53,419 nucleotides of DNA from Nitrospira sp. (GTDB lineage: Bacteria; Nitrospirota; Nitrospiria; Nitrospirales; Nitrospiraceae). The notes under the pieces were generated by a model. It was not told the origin of the DNA, searched no databases, and saw only the letters and a program-made list of their open reading frames with translations. The stretch covers positions 60,770-114,188 of the forward strand of contig SWDO01000014.1 of the NCBI GenBank assembly GCA_005116895.1. Direction: 5' to 3'. Position 1 is the first letter of the stretch. Each line of letters begins with the position of its first letter. Below, piece by piece: positions 34,386 through 45,123 of this stretch. Position numbers and translations under genes: made by a program.

Positions 34386-35495
34386 ATGACTGCAATCTTC
34401 ACGGTTCCCGTTTCCCTATCTGAAAGAAGTTACGAGATTGTGATTCAGGCCGGACTGTTGGCGAGGCTCGGTAAGAGATTGAAGGAGCACGGTGTAGGAG
34501 GCAAAGTTGGCATTGTGACGGATCGGCACGTTGCTCAACACTACCTCAAGCATAGTCTGGAGGCGATCAAGCGGTGCGGGATTGAACCCATTCCGATCAT
34601 TCTGACTCCCGGAGAGCGGTCAAAAACGCTGAAGACGGTGGAGCAGATCCTCGACGTGTTGGCGCGTCATCGGTTTGAGCGGTCGTCGATGGTCGTGGCG
34701 CTCGGCGGAGGTGTCGTGGGTGATATGGCCGGGTTTGCCGCCTCGATCTACCAACGTGGTATTCCCTATATTCAGGTGCCGACGACGCTTGTGGCGCAGG
34801 TGGATTCCAGCGTCGGAGGAAAGACGGGTGTCGACCATCGGCTCGGGAAGAACCTGATCGGCTCGTTTTATCAACCGCGCGCCGTCTGGATCGATCCATT
34901 GACGCTGCATACGTTGCCCGCTCGGGAAGTAGTTGCCGGACTGGCCGAGGTCGTTAAATACGGAATCATTGCGGACGAGTCCTTTTTCGCCTATCTACAG
35001 CGGCACATGCCTGCGTTACGGAAGCAAGCGCCCGGTATCGTCGCGACCGTGGTGAAACGATCCTGTGAGATCAAGGCCGAGGTGGTGGCGGCAGATGAGC
35101 GAGAATCCGATCGCAGGCGAATCCTCAACTATGGGCATACCATCGGCCATGCGCTTGAATCGTTGGGGGGGTATCAGTCGCTCGTCCATGGAGAAGCGGT
35201 GGGGATTGGATTGGTACAAGAAGCCGAACTCGCTTGTTTTCAGGAGATCTGTTCTCGTGCAGTGGTGGAAGCGATTCGACGGATTGTAAAGGAGGCGGGG
35301 TTGAGTGACCGTATGCCGCCGTGGACCTCGACGAGAATATGGAAGGCCATGCTGCATGATAAGAAGGTGTCAGGAGGGCGAGTCATTGGGGTGTGGCCCG
35401 AACGTATTGGACAGGTGCGGATAGGGCCGATTGACAAACAGATGTTTGAACAGTGGTATGCCGTTTCACGAGCGTCTCCGCAGCGTCATGCCTAA
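34386..35495 (+). CDS. aroB: 3-dehydroquinate synthase
   Basis: AroB closes DAHP to 3-dehydroquinate, the second step of the shikimate pathway, with NAD and a metal ion. The 369-residue product has the NAD-binding ALGGGVVGDMAGFAASIYQR, PTTLVAQVDSSVGGKTGVDH, AEVVKYGIIAD and the metal-site ILNYGHTIGHALE and LVHGEAVGIG motifs. It starts at ATG 34386, with no strong ribosome site. No other shikimate gene is adjacent. Confidence 0.96.
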   Translation: MTAIFTVPVSLSERSYEIVIQAGLLARLGKRLKEHGVGGKVGIVTDRHVAQHYLKHSLEAIKRCGIEPIPIILTPGERSKTLKTVEQILDVLARHRFERSSMVVALGGGVVGDMAGFAASIYQRGIPYIQVPTTLVAQVDSSVGGKTGVDHRLGKNLIGSFYQPRAVWIDPLTLHTLPAREVVAGLAEVVKYGIIADESFFAYLQRHMPALRKQAPGIVATVVKRSCEIKAEVVAADERESDRRRILNYGHTIGHALESLGGYQSLVHGEAVGIGLVQEAELACFQEICSRAVVEAIRRIVKEAGLSDRMPPWTSTRIWKAMLHDKKVSGGRVIGVWPERIGQVRIGPIDKQMFEQWYAVSRASPQRHA

Positions 35496-35593
35496 GTACG
35501 GATCTCTTGCCAACCGAGCTGAGTCGAGATGAACCTCTCTCCTGTGTCGCGCGTGATCGGATAGCGGAGATAGGCCGGTTTCACCGGAGTTCT

Positions 35594-37381
35594 ATGCGGA
35601 CGTTGCGCATCGCGATAGCACAGATGAACCCGACCGTCGGGGATCTGACCGGGAACCTACACCGTATCACGACTTGGATCCGAGATGCGAAAAAGGTCAA
35701 GGCTGATCTCGTCGTATTTCCTGAACTGGCCATTACTGGCTCTCCTCCCGAGGACCTCCTTTTTAAGTCACAGTTTGTCGTAGAGAACGTACGGGTTCTG
35801 GACGAGATCGCCCAGGCCTGTCGCGGGGTAGTTGCGGTGGTCGGGTACGTGAGACAAGGAGACCAACGCGATCCACATTCTTTCCGTCCGTCGATTCACT
35901 CAGCCGGTCGGCGTGCTCTCTACAATGCGGCCGCATTGATTGCCGATCGCAAGATAGTCGGGAGTTACAGTAAATGGTATTTGCCGAACTATGGAGTATA
36001 CGATGAGAGCCGGTATTTTTTCCCCGGATGGAGACTCCCGATGCTTCTCGTCAACGGAACGACCATTGGAGTGACCATCTGCGAAGATATGTGGTCGCCG
36101 GAAGGGCCTACCCCTGTCTACGCAGCGGCCGGCGCCGAGGTGATCGTCACGATTGATGCCTCTCCCTTTCATATCGGCAACAGTAGTTCGAGGGAGCAGA
36201 TGTTGGCGTCAAGCGCGCGGGAAAACGGAGTCATAGTCGCGTATGCGAACATGGTTGGTGGTCAAGATGAGCTGGTTTTCGACGGGAACAGTGTGATCCT
36301 GGATCAATCCGGCACGGTGGTTGCTCGTGGCCATGTGTTTCGGGAAGAGCTGCTGGTGGCTGATGTGAACGTGGAAGCCGTGTCACGCGGGCGTATGACG
36401 CAGGGACGAAAAACGGCATGGACTCGAAAAGCTGTTTCGGCCGTCGATCGTCTTGTGGTGAAGAGTGCGGTGATACAAAAAAAGAAGCGGACTCGAATCG
36501 TGCCAGAGATAGCAGAGCCATTAGCGGAGATCGAAGCGGTGTACCAGGCCCTGGTACTGGCCGTGAAAGATTATGTCCACAAGAATGGATTTACCCGAGT
36601 GGTAATTGGGGTGAGTGGCGGCGTCGATTCGGCAGTGACCGCGGCCATTTCGGTGGATGCGCTTGGCGCCGAACATGTGCTCGGTGTCTTCATGCCGTCT
36701 CCATACACCTCACGGGAAAGCGAAGAGGATGTCGTGGAATTATCACGGTGTCTCCGCATCGACGTGCAGACCATCCCGATTGCTCCAACATTTGATGCCT
36801 ATCGACGGTCGCTGGCGCCTTCATTTGTCGATTGCGCAGAAGACGCGACTGAGGAAAACCTCCAAGCTCGCATTCGCGGCAACCTACTCATGGCCGTATC
36901 CAATAAGTTCGGTCATTTGGTGTTGACCACGGGGAACAAAAGCGAGATGAGCGTGGGGTACTCGACACTGTACGGCGATATGGCCGGTGGGTTTGCCGTC
37001 ATTAAGGATGTGCCGAAGACAATGGTGTACGGCCTGGCGAAGTTCCGCAATGCCCTCGGTCCGTCGCCGGTGATTCCTGCGCGCATCCTGGACCGACCGC
37101 CGACCGCCGAGTTGAGGCTGAATCAAAAAGATGAAGATTCCCTTCCCCCGTACGCTGTGCTCGATCCCATTCTGCGGTCGTATGTCGAAGAAGACCGCTC
37201 GCTCACCGACATCGTCGAGGCTGGGTTCGATCGCGCAACGGTCTCGCGCGTGATCAGAATGGTGGATGCCAGCGAGTTCAAGCGACGTCAGGCACCCCTG
37301 GGTGTTAAGATCACGCACCGCGCTTTGGGCAAGGATCGACGGATGCCGATTACGAACGGCTATCGGATCAAGCCGGAGTAG
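35594..37381 (+). CDS. nadE: glutamine-dependent NAD+ synthase
   Basis: The protein (595 residues) has an N-terminal nitrilase-like glutaminase with the catalytic triad in VVFPELAITG (Glu), YSKWYLPNYGVYDE (Lys) and GVTICEDMW (Cys), and a C-terminal NAD synthase with the PP-loop GVSGGVDSAVTAAI near residue 336 and TTGNKSEMSVGYSTLYGD. It amidates nicotinic-acid adenine dinucleotide with glutamine-derived ammonia. I start at ATG 35594, after CGGAGT; the frame stays open upstream into aroB but those residues are not conserved. Confidence 0.95.
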   Translation: MRTLRIAIAQMNPTVGDLTGNLHRITTWIRDAKKVKADLVVFPELAITGSPPEDLLFKSQFVVENVRVLDEIAQACRGVVAVVGYVRQGDQRDPHSFRPSIHSAGRRALYNAAALIADRKIVGSYSKWYLPNYGVYDESRYFFPGWRLPMLLVNGTTIGVTICEDMWSPEGPTPVYAAAGAEVIVTIDASPFHIGNSSSREQMLASSARENGVIVAYANMVGGQDELVFDGNSVILDQSGTVVARGHVFREELLVADVNVEAVSRGRMTQGRKTAWTRKAVSAVDRLVVKSAVIQKKKRTRIVPEIAEPLAEIEAVYQALVLAVKDYVHKNGFTRVVIGVSGGVDSAVTAAISVDALGAEHVLGVFMPSPYTSRESEEDVVELSRCLRIDVQTIPIAPTFDAYRRSLAPSFVDCAEDATEENLQARIRGNLLMAVSNKFGHLVLTTGNKSEMSVGYSTLYGDMAGGFAVIKDVPKTMVYGLAKFRNALGPSPVIPARILDRPPTAELRLNQKDEDSLPPYAVLDPILRSYVEEDRSLTDIVEAGFDRATVSRVIRMVDASEFKRRQAPLGVKITHRALGKDRRMPITNGYRIKPE

Positions 37382-37418
37382 ACCTCACTGGTTCCCTTTC
37401 CTGATCATCTGATACCAC

Positions 37419-37470
37419 GCAAGCCTGTATCCAATCATTGCGGATAGGCGCGAAGCGCCTGGATGCTTGC
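37419..37470. repeat. nested inverted repeat in the nadE-glnB spacer
   Basis: GCAAGC (37419-37424) with ATCC (37429-37432) pairs with GGAT (37461-37464) and GCTTGC (37465-37470). Inside is a tight hairpin AGGCGC-GAA-GCGCCT (37446-37460). No T run follows, so this is not a simple terminator. It lies in the 305-base spacer 37382-37686, which holds no gene; the promoter below is the other visible element. Confidence 0.5.
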
Positions 37471-37521
37471 TCTTGGGGCGTTTTGCCGTATCCATTTGAT
37501 GGGCGGAGTGCAGGCCATTAA

Positions 37522-38025
<504 letters not shown>

Positions 38026-38082
38026 CGGCAAGGTCCAAGCGGTAGAACATCATCGCGGAGGATCTTTCAAAGGAGGATGGGC

Positions 38083-39492
38083 ATGAACGTGCGTGAAGTA
38101 CTGGAGTTCGCCAAGAAGCACAGGGTTCAGATGGTGGATCTGAAGTTCGTCGATTTGCCGGGCGTGTGGCAGCATATGACTATCCCGGTGAGCGAACTGA
38201 CGGAGAACCTGTTCAGGGATGGGTCCGGCCTCGATGGATCGTCGATCCGCGGCTGGAAGGCTATCAACAATAGTGACTTGTTATTGGTGCCTGATCCGGC
38301 AACCGCCTGCTTGGATCCCTTTACCGCAGTCCCTACACTTAGCTTGACCGGCAATGTCGTGGATCCGATATCTCGCGAGAATTATGAACGTGATCCTAGG
38401 TTCATCGCCCAAAAGGCGGAGAAGTATCTGCAGAGCACCAAGATCGGCGACAACTCATTCTGGGGGCCGGAAGCAGAATTTTTCATCTTCGATCACGCCC
38501 GATACGACCAAACCAGCCACAGTGGCTTCTATTATCTGGACTCGGAAGAAGGCGCCTGGAACATGGGGCAAGAGGGCCTCAACCTGGGCGGCAAAATCCG
38601 TCATAAGCAAGGATATTTTCCGGTGGCTCCGGCCGATACTCAGCAAGACATCCGCAGCGAAATGGTGCTGGAGATGGAGAAGGTCGGTATCGAGGTGGAG
38701 AAGCACCATCACGAGACGGCCACGGCCGGTCAGGCCGAAATCGACATCCGATTTGATTCCCTCTTGCGAACCGCGGATAAGATGATGCTGTACAAGTACA
38801 TTGTCAAGAATGTCGCGCGCCGGCATGGAAAGACAGTGACCTTCATGCCCAAGCCGCTCTTCAGCGATGCCGGATCCGGGATGCACACGCACCAGAGCAT
38901 CTGGAAGGATGGGAAACCCCTCTTTGCCGGGAAAGACTATGCTGGGATCTCGCAGTTGTGTTTGTATTATATCGGCGGCATTCTCAAACATGCGCCGGCG
39001 CTGGCGGCGTTTACGAATCCGACGACGAATTCGTACAAGCGCATCACGCCGGGGTTCGAAGCGCCGGTGCTGCTGGCTTATTCCAGCCGGAACCGATCAG
39101 CAGGCATCCGCATTCCCATGTACTCCCCGAGCCCGAAGGCCAAGCGCATCGAAGTGCGGTTTCCCGATCCTTCCTGCAATCCTTATTTGGCCTTCTCCGC
39201 GATGCTCATGGCGGGGCTCGACGGCATTCAGAACAAGATCAATCCCGGCGAGCCCGCAGAAAAAGACCTCTACGATCTCGATCCGAAGGAAGCGGCGAGC
39301 ATCCCGACCATGCCCGGGAGTCTCGATGAGGCGCTCAACAGCTTGGAGAAGGACAACCAGTTCCTGCTCAAGGGAGAGGTGTTTACCGAGGATTTGATCG
39401 AGGCCTGGATCGGCTATAAGCGGAGCAAGGAGATCGATCCGATGCGTCTGCGTCCGCATCCGTACGAGTTTTTCCTCTATTACGACGTCTAG
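38083..39492 (+). CDS. glnA: glutamine synthetase type I
   Basis: GlnA joins ammonia to glutamate using ATP. From ATG 38083 (after AGGAGG at 38071-38076) the product has 469 residues with DGSSIRGW, the PAEFFIF-type ATP site as [55 protein letters not shown] and [10 protein letters not shown]. The residue at the adenylylation site is Tyr397 by my count (EKDLYDLDP), so the enzyme looks controllable by adenylylation. It stands next to glnB and about 10 kb from two GlnE-like genes. Confidence 0.97.
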   Translation: MNVREVLEFAKKHRVQMVDLKFVDLPGVWQHMTIPVSELTENLFRDGSGLDGSSIRGWKAINNSDLLLVPDPATACLDPFTAVPTLSLTGNVVDPISRENYERDPRFIAQKAEKYLQSTKIGDNSFWGPEAEFFIFDHARYDQTSHSGFYYLDSEEGAWNMGQEGLNLGGKIRHKQGYFPVAPADTQQDIRSEMVLEMEKVGIEVEKHHHETATAGQAEIDIRFDSLLRTADKMMLYKYIVKNVARRHGKTVTFMPKPLFSDAGSGMHTHQSIWKDGKPLFAGKDYAGISQLCLYYIGGILKHAPALAAFTNPTTNSYKRITPGFEAPVLLAYSSRNRSAGIRIPMYSPSPKAKRIEVRFPDPSCNPYLAFSAMLMAGLDGIQNKINPGEPAEKDLYDLDPKEAASIPTMPGSLDEALNSLEKDNQFLLKGEVFTEDLIEAWIGYKRSKEIDPMRLRPHPYEFFLYYDV

Positions 39493-39562
39493 TAGGCGGC
39501 GAGGCGAGAACGGGGCCGCAAGAGGCCTTGGCGGGCGATTCGGGCTTCCGGTAAGCTGCTTT

Positions 39563-39943
39563 CTAGAACGTGTGGTTGGCAGTGCGTTCTTCAACGGGCT
39601 GCCAGCTCCCGGTTTCAACATAGCCGGGCTTCGACCGGTCAGTAACCATCTGACGAGAGAAGTGGATCACTTGTAGTACAAGCGCGCGTGGGTGCTCACA
39701 GTCAAATTCCTTGTGGGTTTTGGTGGACAAGAACCGTGAGGTGTTGTTCCATTTGAGATTGGTGAGCTGCCAGAGTGTCGCGCGAATCCCGTTTCTGTGA
39801 ATCATTTCTTGGTCAAAATACAGAGTCTCGAGGCCGATCGGTTGGTACTGTTTCTCGACGGCCATTCTGTGCAGACCGGGCCATAGTGCAGTAGGAAAGT
39901 CGTTAGAAGAAAGAACCGTGTCATTATCTGAAGTTGAAGGCAT
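39563..39943 (-). CDS. surface-adhesin E-like domain protein
   Basis: The 126-residue product resembles proteins annotated 'surface-adhesin E': a YFDQEMIHRNGIRATLWQL segment with the alternating Arg/Trp pattern, SRFLSTKTHKEFDCEHPRAL, a following IHFSRQM and a GSWQPVEE end. The family usually carries a signal peptide and a final Cys; neither is present here, and a stop codon lies just upstream of the ATG, so it may be cytoplasmic or a truncated copy. A GAGG sequence precedes the ATG at 39943. It is antisense to neighbours and convergent with glnA. Confidence 0.6.
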   Translation of the reverse strand: MPSTSDNDTVLSSNDFPTALWPGLHRMAVEKQYQPIGLETLYFDQEMIHRNGIRATLWQLTNLKWNNTSRFLSTKTHKEFDCEHPRALVLQVIHFSRQMVTDRSKPGYVETGSWQPVEERTANHTF

Positions 39944-40040
39944 ACCGACTAACCTCTAAAAGTTAAGTGCTAGATCGGTGAGGAATGATCCCGGTATGAT
40001 CAACTGCGGGTGATAGGGGCCGCATCCTGCTTGACCTCTG

Positions 40041-40070
40041 TTGAGCATCTTCCGCTGTATAGGCTATTCT
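40041..40070 (+). promoter_or_regulatory. possible sigma-70 promoter of the CBS gene
   Basis: TTGAGC (40041-40046), an 18-base spacer and TATTCT (40065-40070) lie 27 bases before the ATG at 40097. The -35 and -10 boxes are each partial matches. A TTGACC at 40031 gives a spacer that is too long. Confidence 0.35.
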
Positions 40071-40096
40071 CCTGTTCATAACCGAGGAGGGATTCA

Positions 40097-40858
40097 ATGC
40101 CGAAACGAGTTCGTACCGGACTGACGCGGAGTGATATTCTCGATCGGTATGTCGATCGGTTCAAACAGCAGCTCCTCAAATTTCAACCCTTTCTCTCACG
40201 TAAGCGAGGGTCGGCGTCGCTTGAAGATTTCGACGAAGCGGCGGAAGAATTAATCGGCCAGGTATTCGGTGCAGCCTCGGATGAATCCGAGTCGTATTTC
40301 TATGCGAAAACTGGGGAATCGGCCATCCTGCCAGAAGAAGCCCAAGAAAGCGGAGCCCATAATGTCGAGCGGGAAAGCCTCCATCAGCGACGACAAGTAC
40401 TGGAAAGCTGCTTGGCCGATCTCGAATTACGTCGTCGACTTCACGCCACGAGGACGGGGAAGGGGATCGAGGGCGCACTTGTCAAAGACTATATGTCTCA
40501 TGATGTGCGGAGCATCCATAAAGACGCGACGATCAAACAAGCCGGACAATTGTTACAGAAGCACAAGGTCGGTTCGCTGATTGTGGACGACGGGTCCCGT
40601 TATATCGGCATCATCACCGATTCCGATCTCACCCGCAGAGCGGTGGCCAAAGGGCTCGATCCCAACATGGAGACCGTCGCTAGCTGCATGAGCCGGTCGC
40701 TCATCACGATCGAGGAAGACGAGTCCTTAGCGGACGCCATGTCGCTGATGAAGAAACAGGGTATTCGCCACTTGCCCGTCACCGCCGATGCAACCATCAT
40801 CGGAGTGCTCTCCGTGTCTGATCTCCTCCGCGCCTTCGAAGATCAGAGATCTATGTAG
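40097..40858 (+). CDS. tandem CBS-domain protein
   Basis: The 253-residue protein ends in two CBS motifs: VKDYMSHDVRSIHKDATIKQ with VDDGSRYIGIITDSDLTRRA (about residues 130-185) and VASCMSRSLITIEEDESLAD with GIRHLPVTADATIIGVLSVSD (195-245). CBS pairs bind adenosyl ligands. The N-terminal 125 residues are basic then acidic, helical, and not recognised. A GAGGAGGGA ribosome site precedes the ATG. No fused enzyme is visible, so it may regulate a partner. Confidence 0.88.
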   Translation: MPKRVRTGLTRSDILDRYVDRFKQQLLKFQPFLSRKRGSASLEDFDEAAEELIGQVFGAASDESESYFYAKTGESAILPEEAQESGAHNVERESLHQRRQVLESCLADLELRRRLHATRTGKGIEGALVKDYMSHDVRSIHKDATIKQAGQLLQKHKVGSLIVDDGSRYIGIITDSDLTRRAVAKGLDPNMETVASCMSRSLITIEEDESLADAMSLMKKQGIRHLPVTADATIIGVLSVSDLLRAFEDQRSM

Positions 40859-41163
40859 AAACTGTTCTATGCCGCGCCTGAGGAATAGGCAGCGACAGGC
40901 TGCTGCGTGCGGCTGCGATTCTGCCACATCCTCATTCTTCTGACGGAACCAGTCTCTGTTGAGACCTCGTTCGTTTTACGAATCGATGGGAAGCCAGTGT
41001 GTGCGGATCACTTCACTTCGTTGCAAATTCCCTACACCTTCTTCGTGTTGTTGACGGTAAGTTATTGAAACCATGAGCCTGCGATTGGATTTCTCAGGGC
41101 ACCGTTCTTGCCAGGCTATCTACGTAGACGCTGTGGTATATTGCCATGCACGGAGGAGTCCGC

Positions 41164-41781
41164 ATGCTTCAACAGATGTCTTCATCCGAGCTCTATGAAC
41201 GAGGGTTGGTGCTCATGGAGTTGCGCATGTTCCATCCAGCGATTGATGATTTTGAAACAGTTGCCAAAGACGCTCGATATGCGGGAAAAGCGTATGTGCC
41301 TATGGCCCTGTGTTTAAAAGCCATTGGCCGACATGAAGAAGCGGTCGCAGCATTTCGACAAGCGATCACGTCGCCTATGGTCTCACCCGTCGAACAACGC
41401 CATATCCTCTACCAACTGGGTCAGACGTTGGAATCGTTAGGCCGTTGGGCGGAAAGCCTTGAGGTGTATGGTTGGATCTGCAAAGGAGATCCGGGGTTTC
41501 GCGATGTGGCACAACGGATGAAGTATATGAGCTCCGGTAAAGGCAGGCTCTATTTACGGATTCGGGATTGGTGGGGGGCTTTGGTGAACGGGGTGCGCAC
41601 TCGCCACCTCGCATTGCCTCCGCATATGCAACCTGTCCTGGACCAGGCAGGGCATGGATCAGGTTGGCCTGTGGAAACGCGTACGCACTCTGATAGTCCT
41701 GGAATCAGCCCTTCGTTGTCATCTGATGAGGCAGTCGGAATCTACGTCCAATCTGGCAGCCCAAGCGGAAGGCTGCGCTGA
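41164..41781 (+). CDS. tetratricopeptide-repeat protein
   Basis: The product is 205 residues from the ATG at 41164, 5 bases after GGAGGAG; an ATG at 41146 lies before that site and is less likely. Residues about 15-120 hold three TPR units: LYERGLVLMELRMFHPAIDD, AYVPMALCLKAIGRHEEAV and ILYQLGQTLESLGRWAESLE. The C-terminal half is Pro/Ser-rich and poorly conserved. No signal peptide is visible, so it is probably a cytoplasmic scaffold; no partner can be named. Confidence 0.8.
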   Translation: MLQQMSSSELYERGLVLMELRMFHPAIDDFETVAKDARYAGKAYVPMALCLKAIGRHEEAVAAFRQAITSPMVSPVEQRHILYQLGQTLESLGRWAESLEVYGWICKGDPGFRDVAQRMKYMSSGKGRLYLRIRDWWGALVNGVRTRHLALPPHMQPVLDQAGHGSGWPVETRTHSDSPGISPSLSSDEAVGIYVQSGSPSGRLR

Positions 41782-41990
41782 CAGGAGAAGCGCGCATCCT
41801 GACCGCACGCCGGCGCCTCCGGTGGCGGTGCTGCGTGGTGAGAAGACGGATCTGCGATAGTTCGGCCTCCCCCTGAACATTCCAACCACACCGGTCGATA
41901 GGCCATATCACGAGCTGACGTGCCTCATCGGGTCGTAAACAAAAATCCCCGTTTGCCTCTCACAATCGGCTACACTGCACACTACCTATT

Positions 41991-43826
41991 ATGCCACCAG
42001 CCATGCTGCTCAGTTGTGAATCTCTTGGAAAGAGCTACGGGGTGAAGCCCTTGTTCACCGACCTGTCGCTCGGACTCTGCGACGGCGATCATGTTGGGCT
42101 GATCGGCCCTAATGGGTCTGGGAAATCCACATTACTCAAGATCTTGGCAGGACTCGAAGAGCCGGATTGCGGGACCAGATCGGTCCGGCGGCAGCTCCGT
42201 ATCGGCTATGTGCCGCAAGAGCCCTCGTTTATGGAGGGACACTCGGTTGAAGACACTTTAGCCCAAGTCCTTCTCGATGAAGGGCTGGATCCCCATGAGC
42301 AGGGGGGGCGCATCGCCAGGGCGCTCAGCCTCGGTGGGTTTGTCCGCGCTGAGCAGGCGGTGTCCACACTATCTGGGGGATGGAAGAAACGGCTGGCGAT
42401 TGCACGGTCGCTGATGCTGGAACCGGACGTGCTGCTTCTGGACGAGCCGACCAACCATCTGGATGTTGAGGGGATTCTCTGGCTCGAAGGTCTGTTGAAG
42501 GCTGAGCCCCATGCCTTCATCGTCATCAGTCACGACCGCCGATTCTTAGAAGCGGTGACCACGCGGATCTGGGAGTTGAACCGCCGATACCCCAATGGCC
42601 TCTTTGAGGCCAAGGGGCGGTACAGCGAGTTTTTGGAGCAGCGCGACGCGGCCTTGCAGGCTCAGGCCGACTATCAATCATCGTTAGCCAATCGAGTTCG
42701 TCGGGAAGTGGAATGGCTCCGGCGAGGGCCGAAAGCTCGTACGACCAAGGCCAAATCCAGGATTGATTCGGCTGGCCGGCTTATTGACGAACTGAATGAT
42801 ATGGAGTCTCGACAATCGAAGGGGCCGGCCGGGATCGACTTCACCGCCTCCGGACGACGGTCCAAGAAACTGATCGAGGTGATCGGTCTGGGGAAGTCGT
42901 TGGGTGCGCAACTGATTATACGCAATCTGGATCTGCAGCTGGGGCCGGGCGAGCGGGTTGGACTGCTGGGTCCGAATGGGAGCGGCAAATCGACGTTGCT
43001 CAAGCTCCTGGCCGGCACGTTGACGCCTGATGCCGGAACCATCACCCGCGCCGATCGGCTGCGCGTGGTGACCTTCGAGCAACATCGAGAATCCTTGGAC
43101 CAGCAAGCCACGTTACGGCGGGCTCTCGCTCCAGCCGGTGGCGATGCGGTCGTCTATCAAGAGCGGTCTGTGCATCTCGTGTCATGGGCCAAGCGCTTCC
43201 TCTTCAAGCCGGAGCAACTGGATTTGCCGGTCTCGCGCCTATCCGGTGGAGAGCAAGCGCGCTTGCTCATTGCCCGGTTGATGCTTCAGCCTGCGGATGT
43301 GTTGATCCTCGACGAGCCGACGAACGATCTGGATATCCCCACGCTTGATGTGCTGGAAGACAGCCTATTGGAGTTCACCGGGGCACTCGTTCTCGTGACT
43401 CACGATCGATGGCTGCTGGACCGTGTCTCGACCAGGCTGCTTGCGTTGGATGGGACAGGTCGTGCCGAGTGGTTCGCCGACTATGCCCAATGGGAAGCCG
43501 TGCAGGGGAGAACCGCCCCAGAAGACAGAAAATCTCAGAGCTCAAAAGGGAACTCCACGCCAGGGGGGCGGTCCAAACGAAAAGGTTTGTCATACAAAGA
43601 ACAAGGGGAATGGGACCAGATCGAGGCGAAGATCCTCGAATCTGAAGCACGGGTGGCCGCTTCCCAAGCCGCAGTGAATGATCCGTCCATCGCGTCCTCC
43701 GCTGCTGATTTACAGGAGCGCTACGCTGCACTTCACGCCGCACAGGCCGACGTCGAGCGACTCTATGCCCGCTGGGCCGCGCTGGACGAGAAACGCGCCC
43801 AAACCATCGGTAGCACGCAGTCATAG
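41991..43826 (+). CDS. uup: ABC-F family ATPase, Uup-like
   Basis: The 611-residue protein has two ATPase cassettes with no membrane domain: Walker A GLIGPNGSGKSTLLK (about 33) and GLLGPNGSGKSTLLK (about 325), signature motifs TLSGGWKKRLAIARS and LSGGEQARLLIARL, and two Walker B LLLDEPTNHLD and LILDEPTNDLD. The linker between them and the C-terminal coiled coil (about 510-600) fit Uup, an ABC-F protein that acts on ribosomes or branched DNA. The ATG is at 41991, with another ATG at 42003. Confidence 0.9.
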   Translation: MPPAMLLSCESLGKSYGVKPLFTDLSLGLCDGDHVGLIGPNGSGKSTLLKILAGLEEPDCGTRSVRRQLRIGYVPQEPSFMEGHSVEDTLAQVLLDEGLDPHEQGGRIARALSLGGFVRAEQAVSTLSGGWKKRLAIARSLMLEPDVLLLDEPTNHLDVEGILWLEGLLKAEPHAFIVISHDRRFLEAVTTRIWELNRRYPNGLFEAKGRYSEFLEQRDAALQAQADYQSSLANRVRREVEWLRRGPKARTTKAKSRIDSAGRLIDELNDMESRQSKGPAGIDFTASGRRSKKLIEVIGLGKSLGAQLIIRNLDLQLGPGERVGLLGPNGSGKSTLLKLLAGTLTPDAGTITRADRLRVVTFEQHRESLDQQATLRRALAPAGGDAVVYQERSVHLVSWAKRFLFKPEQLDLPVSRLSGGEQARLLIARLMLQPADVLILDEPTNDLDIPTLDVLEDSLLEFTGALVLVTHDRWLLDRVSTRLLALDGTGRAEWFADYAQWEAVQGRTAPEDRKSQSSKGNSTPGGRSKRKGLSYKEQGEWDQIEAKILESEARVAASQAAVNDPSIASSAADLQERYAALHAAQADVERLYARWAALDEKRAQTIGSTQS

Positions 43827-44094
43827 TGTGAGAAGCGGACGTACGCTCGGTACGAACTCGGCACGCGGCGAAGGATTGTTCCCACCTCTGGCTGTTGACT
43901 GGAGATTGCCTTGGAGTCAAGGCCCAAACCTCACTGAGCTACCTAGTACAAATCGCTGAGAGCCGCACAACGTGTGATAGTCCAAACATTCCAGACTTCT
44001 CCCATTTGTTTCTCTACAGTTTTATCCGTTGGTCGCCGATAAAGAAGGCAGAGAGCCGGTCTGTATCCACAGACAACCGGGAGGAGCATCTACC

Positions 44095-44952
44095 ATGCCA
44101 TCGGCCAACGAACTGGTCCAGTCCTGCACCTCGGTCTTCACGTTGCCGGAGATTTACTTCCGTGTACGGGATGTCGTGGACGACCCCAATTCAACCATGG
44201 ACGACCTTGCCGATGTGCTCAAGATGGATCCGGCTATCTCCGCCAGGCTGCTTCGCATCGTCAATAGCCCACGCTATGGGTTTCCAAGGCAGATCGACAC
44301 CATCACCCGTGCCGCCAATCTCCTCGGCATACAGGCGATCAACGACTTGGTGACCGCGACGACCATCGGCCGGACCTTTTCCGGGATGCCCATTCAACTG
44401 ATGGATGTTCCTAAGTTTTGGCGCAAGAGCGTCCTCTGTGCGTTGCTGGCTGGAAAGATTGCGAAGTCTTGCAGTATCAACGAAAGCGAGCGATTTTTTG
44501 TCGAAGGCTTGCTGCGCGACATCGGCCACTTCGTCCTCTACCAGACTATCCCGCAGCGGGCACAATCGGCGCTGATTGAGGCCGCCTACCTGGAGAGTTC
44601 GCTTGCTGAGGTTGAGGGGTCTAACTTCGGGTGCGATTTTGCAGAGGTCGGGGCCGAACTGGTCCGGTTCTGGGGTATGCCCGCTCAGATTGAGCAGGCT
44701 ATTCGCTACCAGGTGAATCCGATGGGAGCCGGCGATTTCATTCTCCATGCCTCCATCGTTCATCTCGCCGGGGCTGTGGTGGATTATGAAGAATGTGAGC
44801 CGAACCGGCGTCCAGAGGTGGTCCCATTCGATACGACCGCTCTTGAGAGCACACGGTTCCCGTCGGACCATCTCCCCGCGCTGCTCAAGGAGGCCTACGA
44901 GCAACTCCAGGAGACGTTGGCGGTGATCAATCCCCACGCCATGGCTGCCTAG
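44095..44952 (+). CDS. HDOD-domain protein
   Basis: From ATG 44095, after a GGGAGGAG site, the 285-residue product is mostly an HDOD domain: LPEIYFRVRDVVDDPNSTMD at the start, ADVLKMDPAISARLLRIVNS near residue 43, LRDIGHFVLYQ near 135, and an FAEVGAELVRFWGMP segment. HDOD proteins are catalytically inactive HD relatives used in signalling, often linked to c-di-GMP or stress. It has no fused receiver. It is convergent with another HDOD gene. Confidence 0.88.
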   Translation: MPSANELVQSCTSVFTLPEIYFRVRDVVDDPNSTMDDLADVLKMDPAISARLLRIVNSPRYGFPRQIDTITRAANLLGIQAINDLVTATTIGRTFSGMPIQLMDVPKFWRKSVLCALLAGKIAKSCSINESERFFVEGLLRDIGHFVLYQTIPQRAQSALIEAAYLESSLAEVEGSNFGCDFAEVGAELVRFWGMPAQIEQAIRYQVNPMGAGDFILHASIVHLAGAVVDYEECEPNRRPEVVPFDTTALESTRFPSDHLPALLKEAYEQLQETLAVINPHAMAA

Positions 44953-45123
44953 CTGTTCAGCACCTGCGGGGTGGTTAGAAACAGAGCTTGGCTCACCTGC
45001 TGTTTAGCCTTCACCAGCGTTAATAAAAGTACAGCATCTTCCAATTGAGTGGGTGTGCTCATTGATCCGATTCGGAAGGAAGACGGTTTCCTGTCGGGCC
45101 CTCACCATCTCGTAGGCGGCACA

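Noticed and set aside
41860..41990. Promoter for the ABC-F gene near TACACT
   Set aside because: No matching -35 box at the right distance.
43375..43920. Minus-strand frame of 181 codons opposite the end of the ABC-F gene
   Set aside because: It has Arg/Pro/Ser-rich composition and is antisense to conserved ABC-F motifs.
44191..44937. Minus-strand frame of 248 codons opposite the HDOD gene
   Set aside because: It is a shadow of the HDOD frame, with no ribosome site.
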